Assembly: GCF_038235435.1 (NCBI RefSeq)
Contig: NZ_CP151275.1
Span: forward strand, 4,216,001 to 4,280,000
Reading direction: 5' to 3'
Length of the DNA stretch: 64,000 nt
Origin: Niveibacterium sp. SC-1
GTDB taxonomy: Bacteria; Pseudomonadota; Gammaproteobacteria; Burkholderiales; Rhodocyclaceae
The position numbers and the translations under genes are program-made. Within the stretch, counting starts at the first letter, position 1, and each line of letters opens with the position of its first letter. The notes under the pieces were generated by a model. That model was not told the origin of the DNA, did not search any database, and saw only the letters and a list, made by a program, of their open reading frames with translations. This document shows, in pieces, positions 55,074 through 63,752 of the stretch.

Positions 55074-58000
55074 ATGGCCAGCTGTGCAGAGAGTTCCATC
55101 CGCTTCGTGCTCGACGCCGCGCCGGTGTGCGCAAGCGTCTGGAGTCGCGAAGGTCACAGCGTGGATTGCAACGACGCGGCCCTGCGCTTCTTCGGGCTGG
55201 CCAGCAAGCAGGTCTGGCTGGATCACCACGCCGAACTCTGGCCGGAATGCCAGCCAGGCGGCGAAGCGTCCAGCCCCCTCTTTCTCGCGCACCTGCGCAC
55301 GGCCTTCGCCGAAGGTCGGGCCGAGTTCGACTGGGAACATCGCCGCCTCGACGGACGAGTCATCCCGGCGCAGATCACCCTCGCGCGCTTCGGACAAGAC
55401 GGCAACGAACAAGTGCTCGCCTATGCCGTCCAGCAGTCCGACACCCTCGCTGCCGACGCTGCGCCCGACATCGACGAGCTGCGCATGCGCCTCATGTTCG
55501 ACAGTGCGCCCTTGGGCTGCACGCTCTGGAACGCGCGTGGCGAGGTCGTCGACTGCAACGCCGAAATCCTCAGCTGGCTGGGTCTGGACAGCAAGCAGGC
55601 GTTCCGTGAGCGCGTCGCCGAGTTCTGGCCGGAGCTTCAGGCGGACGGCCGCCGCTCGGAAGATGTATTGAAACGGGCCATGGACCACGTCTTGCAGACA
55701 GGCGGGCGCCTGACGATCCCGTGGATGCAGAAGGTCCGCGGAGGCGGCCTGGTGCCCTGTGAAGGCACCGTGCTCCGCGTCATGCAGGGCGATGAGCCCA
55801 TGGTGGCGGTTTTCATCCGTGACGTGCGCGAGCAAGCGCGACTGGAGGCCGAAAATCGCCTCGTCGAAGAACGCGCGCGGCTCATGCTCGACGCCTCCCC
55901 GCTGGCCTGCACCATTTCGAACCTCCAGGGACAGATGGTCGACTGCAACCTCGAAGCCCTCAAGCTATTCGGGGTGAGCAGCAAGCAGGAGTACCTCGCG
56001 CGCTGCGCCGAGTTCCTGCCGGAGTATCAGCCCGACAGCAGCCGCTCCCTGGACGTGCTCAGTCGGAACATCGCGCAGGCGCTGGAGACGGGGCGTTTCG
56101 TGCGGCCGACGCCGTGGATACGCAAGAACACCGCGGGGGAGAGCATCCCCTGTGAGCTCACCGTCGCCCCGATCACGCAGAACGGAGTGCCCATGGTGGT
56201 GGCCTTCCTGCGCGACCTGCGCGAGGCCATGAAGCTGGAGGCGGAGAAGCGCAGGGCCGAAGAACGCACCCAGCTCGTGCTCGACGCCGCCCCGCTGGCC
56301 TGCACGATATGGAACGCGGAAGGGGAAATGATCGACTGCAACCTCGAAGCCCTCGAGCTAGTCGGTCTGAGCAGCAAGCAGGAATACCTGGAGCGCTATG
56401 CCGAGTCCACGCCCGAGTACCAGCCCGACGGCAGCCTCTCCAGCGAGATGCCAAAAAGGTACGCCGCGCAAGCGCTGCAGGGAGGGCGCTTTGTGGTGCC
56501 AACACCGTGGATACGCAGGCACATCTCAGGCGAGCTGATTCCCTGTGAGCTCATCGTCGCCCCGCTCATACAGGACGGTGTCCCCTTGGTGGCGGCCTTC
56601 CTGCGCGACATGCGCGAAGCAATGAAGCTGGAGGCGGAGAAGCGCAAGGCCGAAGAGCGCACCCGGCTCGTGCTCGACGCCGCCCCGCTGGCCTGCACCG
56701 TCTGGAACACGCAAGGGCAAATGATCGACTGCAACCTCGAGGCCCTCAAGCTGTTCGGTATGAGCAGCAAGCAGGAATACTTGACGCGCTACGCCGAGTT
56801 CATGCCCGAATACCAGCCCGACGGAAGTCTCTCTGTGGATATGGCCAAGCGGAACATCATGCAGGGGCTGCATCGCGGGCACTTTGTGCTGCCGACGCCC
56901 TGGATGCGCAGGCACACCTCCGGTGAGCTGATACCTTGCGAGCTCACCGTGGTGCGGGTCATGCAGGACGACGCCCCCATGGCGGTGGCCTTCCTGCGCG
57001 ACCTGCGCGAAGAAATCAAACTCGCGGCCGAGAAGCGCACGGCTGAAGAGCGCACCCGACTCATGCTCGACGCTGCGCCGCTGGCCTGCACCATCTGGAA
57101 CGCGCGGAACGAACTCATCGACTGCAACGTGGAGGCCCTCAGCCTGTTCGGGCTCGGTAGCAAGCAGGAGTTGATTGCGCGCTTCGACAAGCTGGTGCCG
57201 GAGTTCCAGCCCGACGGCGGCCGCTCGGCAGAGCTCGGGCGGCAGCACATCGCCCACGCCCTTCAGGCGGGGCACATGACGCTGTCGGTGCCCTGGATGC
57301 GCAGGACTACAGCGGGCGAGTTGATACCCTGCGAGCTCAACCTGGTTCGCGTCATGCATGGTGAAGAGCCGATGGTGGCGGCCTTCTACCGCGACCTGCG
57401 TCGGGAAAGGAAACTGCTGGCTGAAAAGCGTGCGGCGGAAGAGCGCATGCAGATCATGCTCGACGCCACGCCGATGGGCTGCACCCTGTGGGATGAGCAG
57501 GCCAAGCTCCTCGACTGCAACCAGGAGGCGGTAAGACTCTTCGGGCTGGGCAGCAAGCGCGAGTTGCTGGACCGCTTCTTCGAATTGTCCCCCCCGCGTC
57601 AGCCCGATGGACAGCTGTCTGCCGAGTTGATCACCCGCCAAAACCGGCAAGCTCGCGACGAGGGCTACGTGCGCTTTGACTGGATGCACTGCAAGCCGGA
57701 CGGTGAGATGCTGCCGGCCTCGATTACCCTGGTGCGGGTGAAGCGTTCCGCAGGTTATGTGATCGCAGCCTACATCCGCGACCTGCGCGAAGAAAAGAAA
57801 CTGCAGGCCGCACAGCGCGAGGCGGACGAACGCCAGCGCATCATGTTTGATACGACCCCGGCGTGCACCACGCTCTGGGCCTGGGATGAGGGGCGAGTGA
57901 ATCTCATCGACTGCAACCAGGAGGCAGCCAACCTCTTCGAGGTGGGCAGCAGGCAGGCCTACATCGATCATTTCGCCGAACTGTCACCCGAGTACCAACC

Positions 58001-59519
58001 CTGCGGCAGACTCAGCAGCGACATGGCGGGCGAATACGTTGCCGCTGCGTTCTGCGAAGGGCGTTCGCGCTTCGAGTGGATGCACCAGAAGCTCAACGGT
58101 GAGCCGCTACCGTCCGAGGTGACGCTGAGGCGCGCGGAGTATGGTGGCCGCGTTGTCGTGGTGGGCAACACGCGCGACCTGCGCGAGGAAAAGAAGCTGG
58201 AGGCCGAAAAGCGTGAAGCGGATGAGCGCGCGCGGATCATGCTCGACGCCACGCCACTGGGCTGCACGCTCTGGGATGAACAGTCCAGGCTCATCGACTG
58301 CAACGAGGCGGCGGTAAGCCTCTTCGGCATGGGAAGCAAGCGCGAGTTTCTGGACCGCTTCTTCGAACTGTCCCCCGAGCATCAGCCCGATGGGCAGTTG
58401 TCCGCCGAGGTGATCGCCCGCTACATCCGGCAAGCGTACAAAGAGGGTTACGTGCGCCTTGAATGGACGCACTGCAAGCCGGACGGCGAGATGCTGCCGG
58501 CCGAGGTGACTCTGGTGCGGGTCGAGCGGGCCGAAGGTCAAGCGGTCGCGGCCTACATCCGCGACCTGCGCGAGATCGAGGAGGTCTTGCGACGCATCCA
58601 CGAGGCCAACGAGTACACACAGCTGATGCTCGACGCGACGCCGCTGTCCTGCAATCTATTTAACGAAGCACACCAGATGATCGCCTGCAACCAGGAGGCG
58701 GTGAACCTGTTTGGGCTGAGCAGCAAGGAGGAGTATCTCGGTCGCTATCGCGAGCTCGCGCCCGAGTATCAGCCATCCGGTCGGAAGACCCGCGAACTGA
58801 CGCACGAATACCTGGACACTGCGTTTCGAGAGGGACGCGCACGCTTTGATTGGATGCACCAGAAACTCGATGGCACGCCAGTGCCCGTCGAAGCCACCCT
58901 GGTGCGCATTGCGCACGACAACGGCTACATCGTTGCGAGCTACAAGCGTGACCTGCGCGAGCTCAAGGAAGGCGTCGCCAGCCTCAAGCGCCTGGAGGCG
59001 CTTGCCTACACCGACAAACTGACCCGTGCGGCCAATCGGCACTACTTCATGGAGCACGCGACCGACCAGCTCGGAAGACTGAGCCCGGGTGGATCGGCGA
59101 GTCTGTTCATCCTGGACATCGATCACTTCAAGCACGTCAACGACACCTACGGACACACCGGCGGCGATGTCATCCTGCAAGGCGTCGCCGAGCGCATACG
59201 GAAAAGCCTGCGCCCTGACGATCTGTTTGCACGATACGGCGGGGAGGAATTCGTGATCCTGCTGGGACGCGCCTCCCTCGACCCGGCACTCGCACTTGCC
59301 GAGCGCGTGCGCGAGGTCATTGCGCGGGAGCCCTTCGAATATCAAGGGCAGACCATCAAGGTGACGATCAGCATCGGCGTGGCCATGAGTGGCCACCCGG
59401 CCACGCCGTTGCAGGACCTCATCGACCAGGCCGACGCCGCGCTGTATCAGGCCAAGCACCTTGGCCGCAACCGCGTGGAGCGTTTTCAGTCGGCCGAAGA
59501 AATAGCACGCGCTTCGTAG
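55074..59519 (+). CDS. Ten-PAS-domain diguanylate cyclase
   Basis: A 1481-residue cytoplasmic protein predicted to make c-di-GMP. Ten PAS repeats of about 131 residues fill residues 8-1305. Each begins [LIF][VM][LF]D[AST][AST]P and carries a DCN-type motif about 20 residues later (ACN in repeat 10). Repeats 2-9 and the last end in a RDxRE segment, mostly followed by a Lys/Glu-rich coiled linker such as LEAEKRxAEER. The GGDEF domain (about 1310-1475) has an intact RYGGEEF active site and an RxxD inhibitory site (RPDD) exactly five residues before it. There is no membrane helix or receiver domain. The ATG at 55074 precedes the first repeat. Confidence 0.9.
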   Translation: MASCAESSIRFVLDAAPVCASVWSREGHSVDCNDAALRFFGLASKQVWLDHHAELWPECQPGGEASSPLFLAHLRTAFAEGRAEFDWEHRRLDGRVIPAQITLARFGQDGNEQVLAYAVQQSDTLAADAAPDIDELRMRLMFDSAPLGCTLWNARGEVVDCNAEILSWLGLDSKQAFRERVAEFWPELQADGRRSEDVLKRAMDHVLQTGGRLTIPWMQKVRGGGLVPCEGTVLRVMQGDEPMVAVFIRDVREQARLEAENRLVEERARLMLDASPLACTISNLQGQMVDCNLEALKLFGVSSKQEYLARCAEFLPEYQPDSSRSLDVLSRNIAQALETGRFVRPTPWIRKNTAGESIPCELTVAPITQNGVPMVVAFLRDLREAMKLEAEKRRAEERTQLVLDAAPLACTIWNAEGEMIDCNLEALELVGLSSKQEYLERYAESTPEYQPDGSLSSEMPKRYAAQALQGGRFVVPTPWIRRHISGELIPCELIVAPLIQDGVPLVAAFLRDMREAMKLEAEKRKAEERTRLVLDAAPLACTVWNTQGQMIDCNLEALKLFGMSSKQEYLTRYAEFMPEYQPDGSLSVDMAKRNIMQGLHRGHFVLPTPWMRRHTSGELIPCELTVVRVMQDDAPMAVAFLRDLREEIKLAAEKRTAEERTRLMLDAAPLACTIWNARNELIDCNVEALSLFGLGSKQELIARFDKLVPEFQPDGGRSAELGRQHIAHALQAGHMTLSVPWMRRTTAGELIPCELNLVRVMHGEEPMVAAFYRDLRRERKLLAEKRAAEERMQIMLDATPMGCTLWDEQAKLLDCNQEAVRLFGLGSKRELLDRFFELSPPRQPDGQLSAELITRQNRQARDEGYVRFDWMHCKPDGEMLPASITLVRVKRSAGYVIAAYIRDLREEKKLQAAQREADERQRIMFDTTPACTTLWAWDEGRVNLIDCNQEAANLFEVGSRQAYIDHFAELSPEYQPCGRLSSDMAGEYVAAAFCEGRSRFEWMHQKLNGEPLPSEVTLRRAEYGGRVVVVGNTRDLREEKKLEAEKREADERARIMLDATPLGCTLWDEQSRLIDCNEAAVSLFGMGSKREFLDRFFELSPEHQPDGQLSAEVIARYIRQAYKEGYVRLEWTHCKPDGEMLPAEVTLVRVERAEGQAVAAYIRDLREIEEVLRRIHEANEYTQLMLDATPLSCNLFNEAHQMIACNQEAVNLFGLSSKEEYLGRYRELAPEYQPSGRKTRELTHEYLDTAFREGRARFDWMHQKLDGTPVPVEATLVRIAHDNGYIVASYKRDLRELKEGVASLKRLEALAYTDKLTRAANRHYFMEHATDQLGRLSPGGSASLFILDIDHFKHVNDTYGHTGGDVILQGVAERIRKSLRPDDLFARYGGEEFVILLGRASLDPALALAERVREVIAREPFEYQGQTIKVTISIGVAMSGHPATPLQDLIDQADAALYQAKHLGRNRVERFQSAEEIARAS
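55104..59000 (+). repeat. Tandem array of ten 387-396 bp PAS-coding repeats
   Basis: Equivalent positions (the codons for the [LIF]xLD opening) lie at 55104, 55491, 55881, 56274, 56667, 57060, 57453, 57840, 58236 and 58623. Five consecutive units are exactly 393 bp apart or within 3 bp (56274-57453 all 393). Protein identity is highest among units 3-6 and between units 7 and 9. This is in-frame expansion by internal duplication. Confidence 0.92.
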
Positions 59520-59554
59520 CCGGCCCGCGGCGCCGCCTTAGGCAGCACTGCGGT

Positions 59555-59580
59555 GGCGACTCCTTCGGAGAGGAGTCGCC
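59555..59580. terminator. GC-rich hairpin between convergent genes
   Basis: Perfect ten-base stem GGCGACTCCT / AGGAGTCGCC with the loop TCGGAG, 35 bp after the ten-PAS gene stop and 55 bp before the SDR stop. No T-run follows. Confidence 0.5.
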
Positions 59581-59635
59581 GAGACCTCATGTGAGCGGCG
59601 GGGACACCCGCCGCGACCTCGTTGCCCCGTGCCGC

Positions 59636-60394
59636 TTACAGATGGATCCCGCCCGCCACCTCGATGCGCTGGCCGTTGATCCAGCGGTTGTCGTCGGAAA
59701 GCAGAGCGGCAATCGCGCCGCCGATGTCATCGGGCAGGCCCACGCGGCCGAGCGCGGTCTGGCTCGCGATCATGGCGTTGAGCTGGGCGTTGTCGCGCAC
59801 GGTGCCGCCGCCGAAGTCGGTTTCGATGGCACCGGGGGCGACCACGTTGACGGCGATGCGGCGCGGGCCGAGTTCGACCGCGAGATAGCGGGTCAGCGTT
59901 TCGATGGCGCCCTTCATCGAGGCGTAGGCCGCGTAACCGGGGTAGGAGAAGCGCGCCAGCCCGCTGGAGAGATTGACGATGCGGCCGCCGTCGGCGATCA
60001 GGGGCAGCAGCTTCTGCGTGAGGAAGAAGGTGCCCTTGAAGTGGATGTTCACCAACTCGTCGAACTGCGCCTCGGTCGTGTCGGCAAAGCTCCCGTACAC
60101 ACCGACCCCGGCGTTGTTGACCAGGAAATCGAAGTTCTCGCGGTGCCAGTGTTCGCGCAACGCGGTCTTCACCTGCTCCGCAAAGGCCGCAAAGCTGGCG
60201 CTCTGGCCGACGTCCAGCTGCAGCGCGACGGCGCGTCCGCCGCGACCGGCGATCTCGGCAACGGCCGAATCGGCCTCGTCCTGGCGGGTGCGGTAGGTGA
60301 GGATGGTGTCCACGCCCTTGTCGGCGAGGTGCAGGGCGGCGTTGCGGCCGAGGCCACGGCTGCCGCCGGTGATCAGTGCGATCTTCTTGCTCAT
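59636..60394 (-). CDS. SDR-family NAD(P)-dependent oxidoreductase
   Basis: A 252-residue classical short-chain dehydrogenase/reductase. LITGGSRGLGRNAALHLAD is the TGxxxGxG cofactor site, NNAG is present, and YAAYASMK supplies the YxxxK catalytic pair with Ser upstream in VNLSSG. The Thr-Tyr-Arg after the second strand (ILTYRTRQDEA) favours NADPH. The substrate is unknown. It is divergent from a LysR regulator that probably controls it, a common arrangement. Confidence 0.92.
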   Translation of the reverse strand: MSKKIALITGGSRGLGRNAALHLADKGVDTILTYRTRQDEADSAVAEIAGRGGRAVALQLDVGQSASFAAFAEQVKTALREHWHRENFDFLVNNAGVGVYGSFADTTEAQFDELVNIHFKGTFFLTQKLLPLIADGGRIVNLSSGLARFSYPGYAAYASMKGAIETLTRYLAVELGPRRIAVNVVAPGAIETDFGGGTVRDNAQLNAMIASQTALGRVGLPDDIGGAIAALLSDDNRWINGQRIEVAGGIHL

Positions 60395-60480
60395 GTTCAG
60401 CTCCGTTCGGTTCTGGGGTGGGAAGAAGGGCCCGCGGGAGGGGTACTGCGACTTCAGGCCCTGGGTATGGAATTCAGTCT

Positions 60481-60547
60481 ATTGACCTATCAATCAGAGA
60501 TAAACGCCGATGATTTGTTTAGACTGATCGCGATTTCTGAACAATCG
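60481..60547. promoter_or_regulatory. Inverted repeats in the SDR-LysR divergent promoter region
   Basis: ATTGACCTATCAAT (60481-60494) has perfect five-base arms, and CGATT / AATCG (60531-60535 and 60543-60547) is a second pair. Both lie in the AT-rich gap between the two starts, where a LysR-type regulator would bind. The assignment is by position and symmetry. Confidence 0.5.
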
Positions 60548-60555
60548 AGGCCGCG

Positions 60556-61467
60556 ATGGACCAGCTCGACGCCATGCAGATCTACGTCCGGGTGGCGGAG
60601 CTCGCGAGCTTCACCCAGGCGGCCGACAGCCTCGGCCTGCCCAAGGCGACGATCTCGGCCGCCGTGCAGCAGCTCGAGAACCAGCTTGGCACCCGCCTGC
60701 TGCACCGGACCACGCGCAAGGTGCAGACCACGCAGGACGGGCAGACGTTCTATGAGCGCAGCAAGGATCTGCTCGTCGACATGGAAGAGCTGCGCACGCT
60801 CTTTCTCAGCGGCCCGGCCGAACTCGGCGGACGCCTGCGGGTGGACATGTCCAGCGGCGTCGCCAAGAACATCGTGATGCCGCGCCTGCCCGACTTCCTG
60901 CGCGAACACCCGAAACTGGAGATCGAGCTCTCGGGCACCGACCGCCGGGTCGACCTCGTGCGCGAAGGCTTCGATTGCGTGCTGCGCGTCGGCACGTTGG
61001 CCGAATCCAGCCTGATCGCGCGGCCGCTGGGCCAGTTCCGGCTCGTCAACTGCGCGAGCCGCGGCTACCTCGATGCCTTCGGCGTCCCGCACAACCTGGA
61101 CGATCTCGAACGACACCGGCTGGTGCATTACGTGCCGACCCTGGGCGCGCGCTCCGCCGGTTTCGAATACCTCGACGCGCAAGGCGAGACGCGTTTCATC
61201 GCCATGCAGGGGGCGGTCACCGTCAATAACTCGGAGGCCTACCAGGCCGCCTGCCTCGCGGGGCTGGGCATCATCCAGGTGCCCGACAGCGGCGTCGCCA
61301 ACCTGCTCGCCAACGGCCTGCTTGTCGAGATCCTGCCTGCGTTCCGCCCCGCCCCTATGCCGGTGACCCTGCTCTATGCCAACCGGCGCCACCTGCCCCG
61401 CCGCGTCCAGGTCTTCATGAACTGGATCGCCGAGCTCATGCGTCCGCACCTCCTGCCCCACGCCTAG
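60556..61467 (+). CDS. LysR-family transcriptional regulator
   Basis: A 303-residue regulator. The N-terminal winged helix (about 1-60) reads MQIYVRVAELASFTQAADSLGLPKATISAAVQQLENQLGTRLL. The effector-binding domain follows (about 88-295, RVDMSSGVAKNIVMPRLPDFLREHP and DCVLRVGTLAESSLIARPLGQF). It belongs to the group (AaeR/DmlR-like) often divergent from SDR or quinone-reductase genes. The likely target is the SDR gene at 59636-60394. Inducer unknown. Confidence 0.92.
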   Translation: MDQLDAMQIYVRVAELASFTQAADSLGLPKATISAAVQQLENQLGTRLLHRTTRKVQTTQDGQTFYERSKDLLVDMEELRTLFLSGPAELGGRLRVDMSSGVAKNIVMPRLPDFLREHPKLEIELSGTDRRVDLVREGFDCVLRVGTLAESSLIARPLGQFRLVNCASRGYLDAFGVPHNLDDLERHRLVHYVPTLGARSAGFEYLDAQGETRFIAMQGAVTVNNSEAYQAACLAGLGIIQVPDSGVANLLANGLLVEILPAFRPAPMPVTLLYANRRHLPRRVQVFMNWIAELMRPHLLPHA

Positions 61468-61668
61468 GCCGCGCCCGATCAAGGGGCGACGACCGACGGA
61501 CACACGGCCGGGCAGATCCGCCCTCTCCTCCGCCCCCTGCGCGCAGGCCGCCTGACCTTGGCGTGTGATTTGCTTTCCGACGGACGGGTGTAACCCTCCG
61601 GCGGTACTGCCGTTAACGCATTTAGTGCCTGCGTAGCTGCAGCATCCAGGGGAAAGAGAACAGCGCAC

Positions 61669-62244
61669 ATGTGTCTCATGCTTGCCGGCCTGCGGGGCCT
61701 GCCCGCGATCGAAGAAGCCCAGGTTTCGGCCATCCTGGCGCGCAATCCGCACGGCATCGGCATCGCCTATGCCCGTCACGGCCGCCTGCACGTGGCCCGC
61801 TGCAGCGATGCCGACAGCGAACAGGTGCTGGGGCTTCTTGCACAGATTCCGTGCGGCGTGCCCTTCCTGGTCCACTTCCGCGATGCCACGGTCGGCGCGA
61901 TCGATACACACAACATCCAGCCCTTCGAAGTGCATGCCGACGAGGTCGTCTTCGGCCACAACGGCACGCTCAAGGGCTACGGCTGCAGCCGCGTGTCGGA
62001 CACACGGCATTTCGCCGCGGCAACCGTCGCCACGGTGCTCGAACGCTTCGAAGGCGACGTCTTCGCGAGCTACGCTGCGCTGTCCAGCCATCGCCCGCCC
62101 GGCAACCGCTTCGTGCTGCTGAGCGCGCGCGGACAGCTCAGCATCCACGGCGAGGAAGAGGGTTTCTGGTGCGGCGAGATGTGGGTCTCCAACGCCCGCT
62201 GCCGCGACATCTTCGAGCCCAGCGAAGCTGCGGTTGCGGCTTAG
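61669..62244 (+). CDS. Stand-alone class II glutamine amidotransferase-like protein
   Basis: A 191-residue Ntn-hydrolase-type protein. It begins MCLMLAGL, so Cys2 becomes the N-terminal nucleophile after Met removal. NPHGIGIAYARHGRLHVARC, LVHFRDATVGAIDTHNIQPF and VVFGHNGTLKGYG are the GATase II segments that bind glutamine. No synthetase domain or obvious partner is attached. The acceptor reaction is unknown. An ancestral phage-like or toxin-related role has no support here. Confidence 0.78.
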   Translation: MCLMLAGLRGLPAIEEAQVSAILARNPHGIGIAYARHGRLHVARCSDADSEQVLGLLAQIPCGVPFLVHFRDATVGAIDTHNIQPFEVHADEVVFGHNGTLKGYGCSRVSDTRHFAAATVATVLERFEGDVFASYAALSSHRPPGNRFVLLSARGQLSIHGEEEGFWCGEMWVSNARCRDIFEPSEAAVAA

Positions 62245-62264
62245 GTCTCAGTACCCGCCAAGCC

Positions 62265-63254
62265 CTACATCTTCCAGCGCAGCGCCGCGGTGTGCACCGG
62301 CGCGTCCCAGAGCGCGCGGAGTTGATCGTCGAGCACCGACACGGTGATCGAGCAGCCGGCCATTTCGAGCGAGGTCACGTAGGAACCGACCAGCTGTCGT
62401 TCGATGCGCAGCCCCGCTTCGGCGAGCAGGCGCTGGGCCATGCTGGCCATCAGGTAGAGCTCCATCGCGGGCGAACCGCCGAAGCCGTTGACCAGCAGCA
62501 GCACCGGCGCGCCCGGGCGCGGCGCGAGGTCCTTGAGGATCGCGCCGAGCATCTCGCTGGCGATCTCGGCAGCCGGCATCAAGGCCACGCGGCGGCGGCC
62601 CGGTTCGCCGTGGATGCCCACCCCCATCTCCATCTCGTTCTCGGCCAGCGTGAATGTCGGCTTGCCCGCGGCGGGCACGGTGCAGGACGAGAGTGCGACG
62701 CCCATCGAGCGCGTCTGCGCGTTGACCGTGGTGCCCAGCTTCTGCAGCGCGTCGAGCGTCGCGCCCTCTTCGGCCGCGGCACCCAGCATCCTCTCGACGA
62801 TCAGCGTTCCGGCGACGCCGCGCCGGCCGGTCGACCAGGTCGAGGTCTCGACCGCCACATCGTCGTCGGTGATCACCGTGGCGACCTCGCGCCCGCACAT
62901 CTCGGCGGCGAGCTGGAAGTTCATCACGTCACCCTCGTAGTTCTTCACCACGAAAAGCACGCCCGCGCCGGTGTCGACCGCCTCCGCCGCGGCGATCATC
63001 TGGTCAGGCGTCGGCGAGGTGAAGACCTGGCCGGGGCAGGCGGCATCGAGCATGCCATGACCGACGAAGCCGGCATGCAGGGGCTCATGGCCCGAGCCGC
63101 CACCCGAGATCAGCGCGACCTTGCCCGGCTTGAGCTCACGGCGACGCACGAACTTGTGCTCATCGCCGAGCGTCAGGATGTCGGCGTGCGCGGCAGCGAA
63201 GCCGTCGAGGCTTTCGGTCAGCACCGTGGCGGGATCGTTGATCAGCTTCTTCAT
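62265..63254 (-). CDS. dhaK: Dihydroxyacetone kinase subunit DhaK
   Basis: A 329-residue substrate-binding subunit of PTS-dependent dihydroxyacetone kinase. GGGSGHEPLHAGFVGHGMLDAACPG is the dihydroxyacetone-binding loop. GVGIHGEPG contains the His that forms the covalent hemiaminal with the substrate. Length is right for DhaK without an ATP-binding DhaL part. The DhaL subunit, which carries ADP, is not encoded next to it in this window; downstream is a convergent, unrelated gene. Upstream on the same strand are a regulator and a PtsI-type gene. Confidence 0.93.
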   Translation of the reverse strand: MKKLINDPATVLTESLDGFAAAHADILTLGDEHKFVRRRELKPGKVALISGGGSGHEPLHAGFVGHGMLDAACPGQVFTSPTPDQMIAAAEAVDTGAGVLFVVKNYEGDVMNFQLAAEMCGREVATVITDDDVAVETSTWSTGRRGVAGTLIVERMLGAAAEEGATLDALQKLGTTVNAQTRSMGVALSSCTVPAAGKPTFTLAENEMEMGVGIHGEPGRRRVALMPAAEIASEMLGAILKDLAPRPGAPVLLLVNGFGGSPAMELYLMASMAQRLLAEAGLRIERQLVGSYVTSLEMAGCSITVSVLDDQLRALWDAPVHTAALRWKM

Positions 63255-63301
63255 GCGGATCTCTCCTGCGAAGCAAGGCTGCGGCGATCGCGCCGCGCGG
63301 A

Positions 63302-63733
63302 CTACATCAGCTCGATATGACGGACCAGGGAACGCACCATTTCGGCGACGAGCTCGTCGAGCCTGTGGTTGCGCTCGACGCTGCCCAGATCCGGCACCGT
63401 GAGCACCAGGTTGCGCGTCGCCGGGCGCGCCTCGGCCGCGCGCATGCGGGTGTGATGGGCCTCGGCATAGGCGGCGAGGAACTCGTCGCGCTCGTGCGGC
63501 GCGAAGTGGCAGACGCCGAACAGGGTTTCCAGATGCTGGACCGGGATCGGCACCGGATAGAGCGGGCTGGAGATCTGCGAGATGAAAGAGCGGTTCTTTC
63601 CGAGCGCCAACGCCAGCTTCTGGCGCGTGCCCGAGGGCCGGTTGTCGAGCACCTGGCGCAGCACGTTCTTGTAGCGTGCGACCGCGGGGGCGACGGCGGT
63701 ATCGGTCTTGCGGGAACTGCGCTGGCTACTCAA
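63302..63733 (-). CDS. Helix-turn-helix regulator-like protein in the dha cluster
   Basis: A 143-residue basic protein. GTRQKLALALGKNRSFISQISS (about 34-55) looks like a Cro/C1-type helix-turn-helix. A helical segment LETLFGVCHFAPHERDEFLAAYAEAH follows, and the C-terminus ends LVRHIELM. TTG at 63733 is chosen because GGAG lies 7 bases upstream; the longer open frame overlaps the end of the PtsI-type gene. It is located between that gene and dhaK, so a role in controlling the cluster is likely, though not shown. Confidence 0.65.
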   Translation of the reverse strand: MSSQRSSRKTDTAVAPAVARYKNVLRQVLDNRPSGTRQKLALALGKNRSFISQISSPLYPVPIPVQHLETLFGVCHFAPHERDEFLAAYAEAHHTRMRAAEARPATRNLVLTVPDLGSVERNHRLDELVAEMVRSLVRHIELM

Positions 63734-63752
63734 TCGGGGGCTCCGGATTCGT

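Noticed and set aside
55104..59000. Direct repeats read as a CRISPR or satellite array
   Set aside because: The period is 387-396 bp and always in frame, and each unit encodes a PAS domain, so this is a protein repeat.
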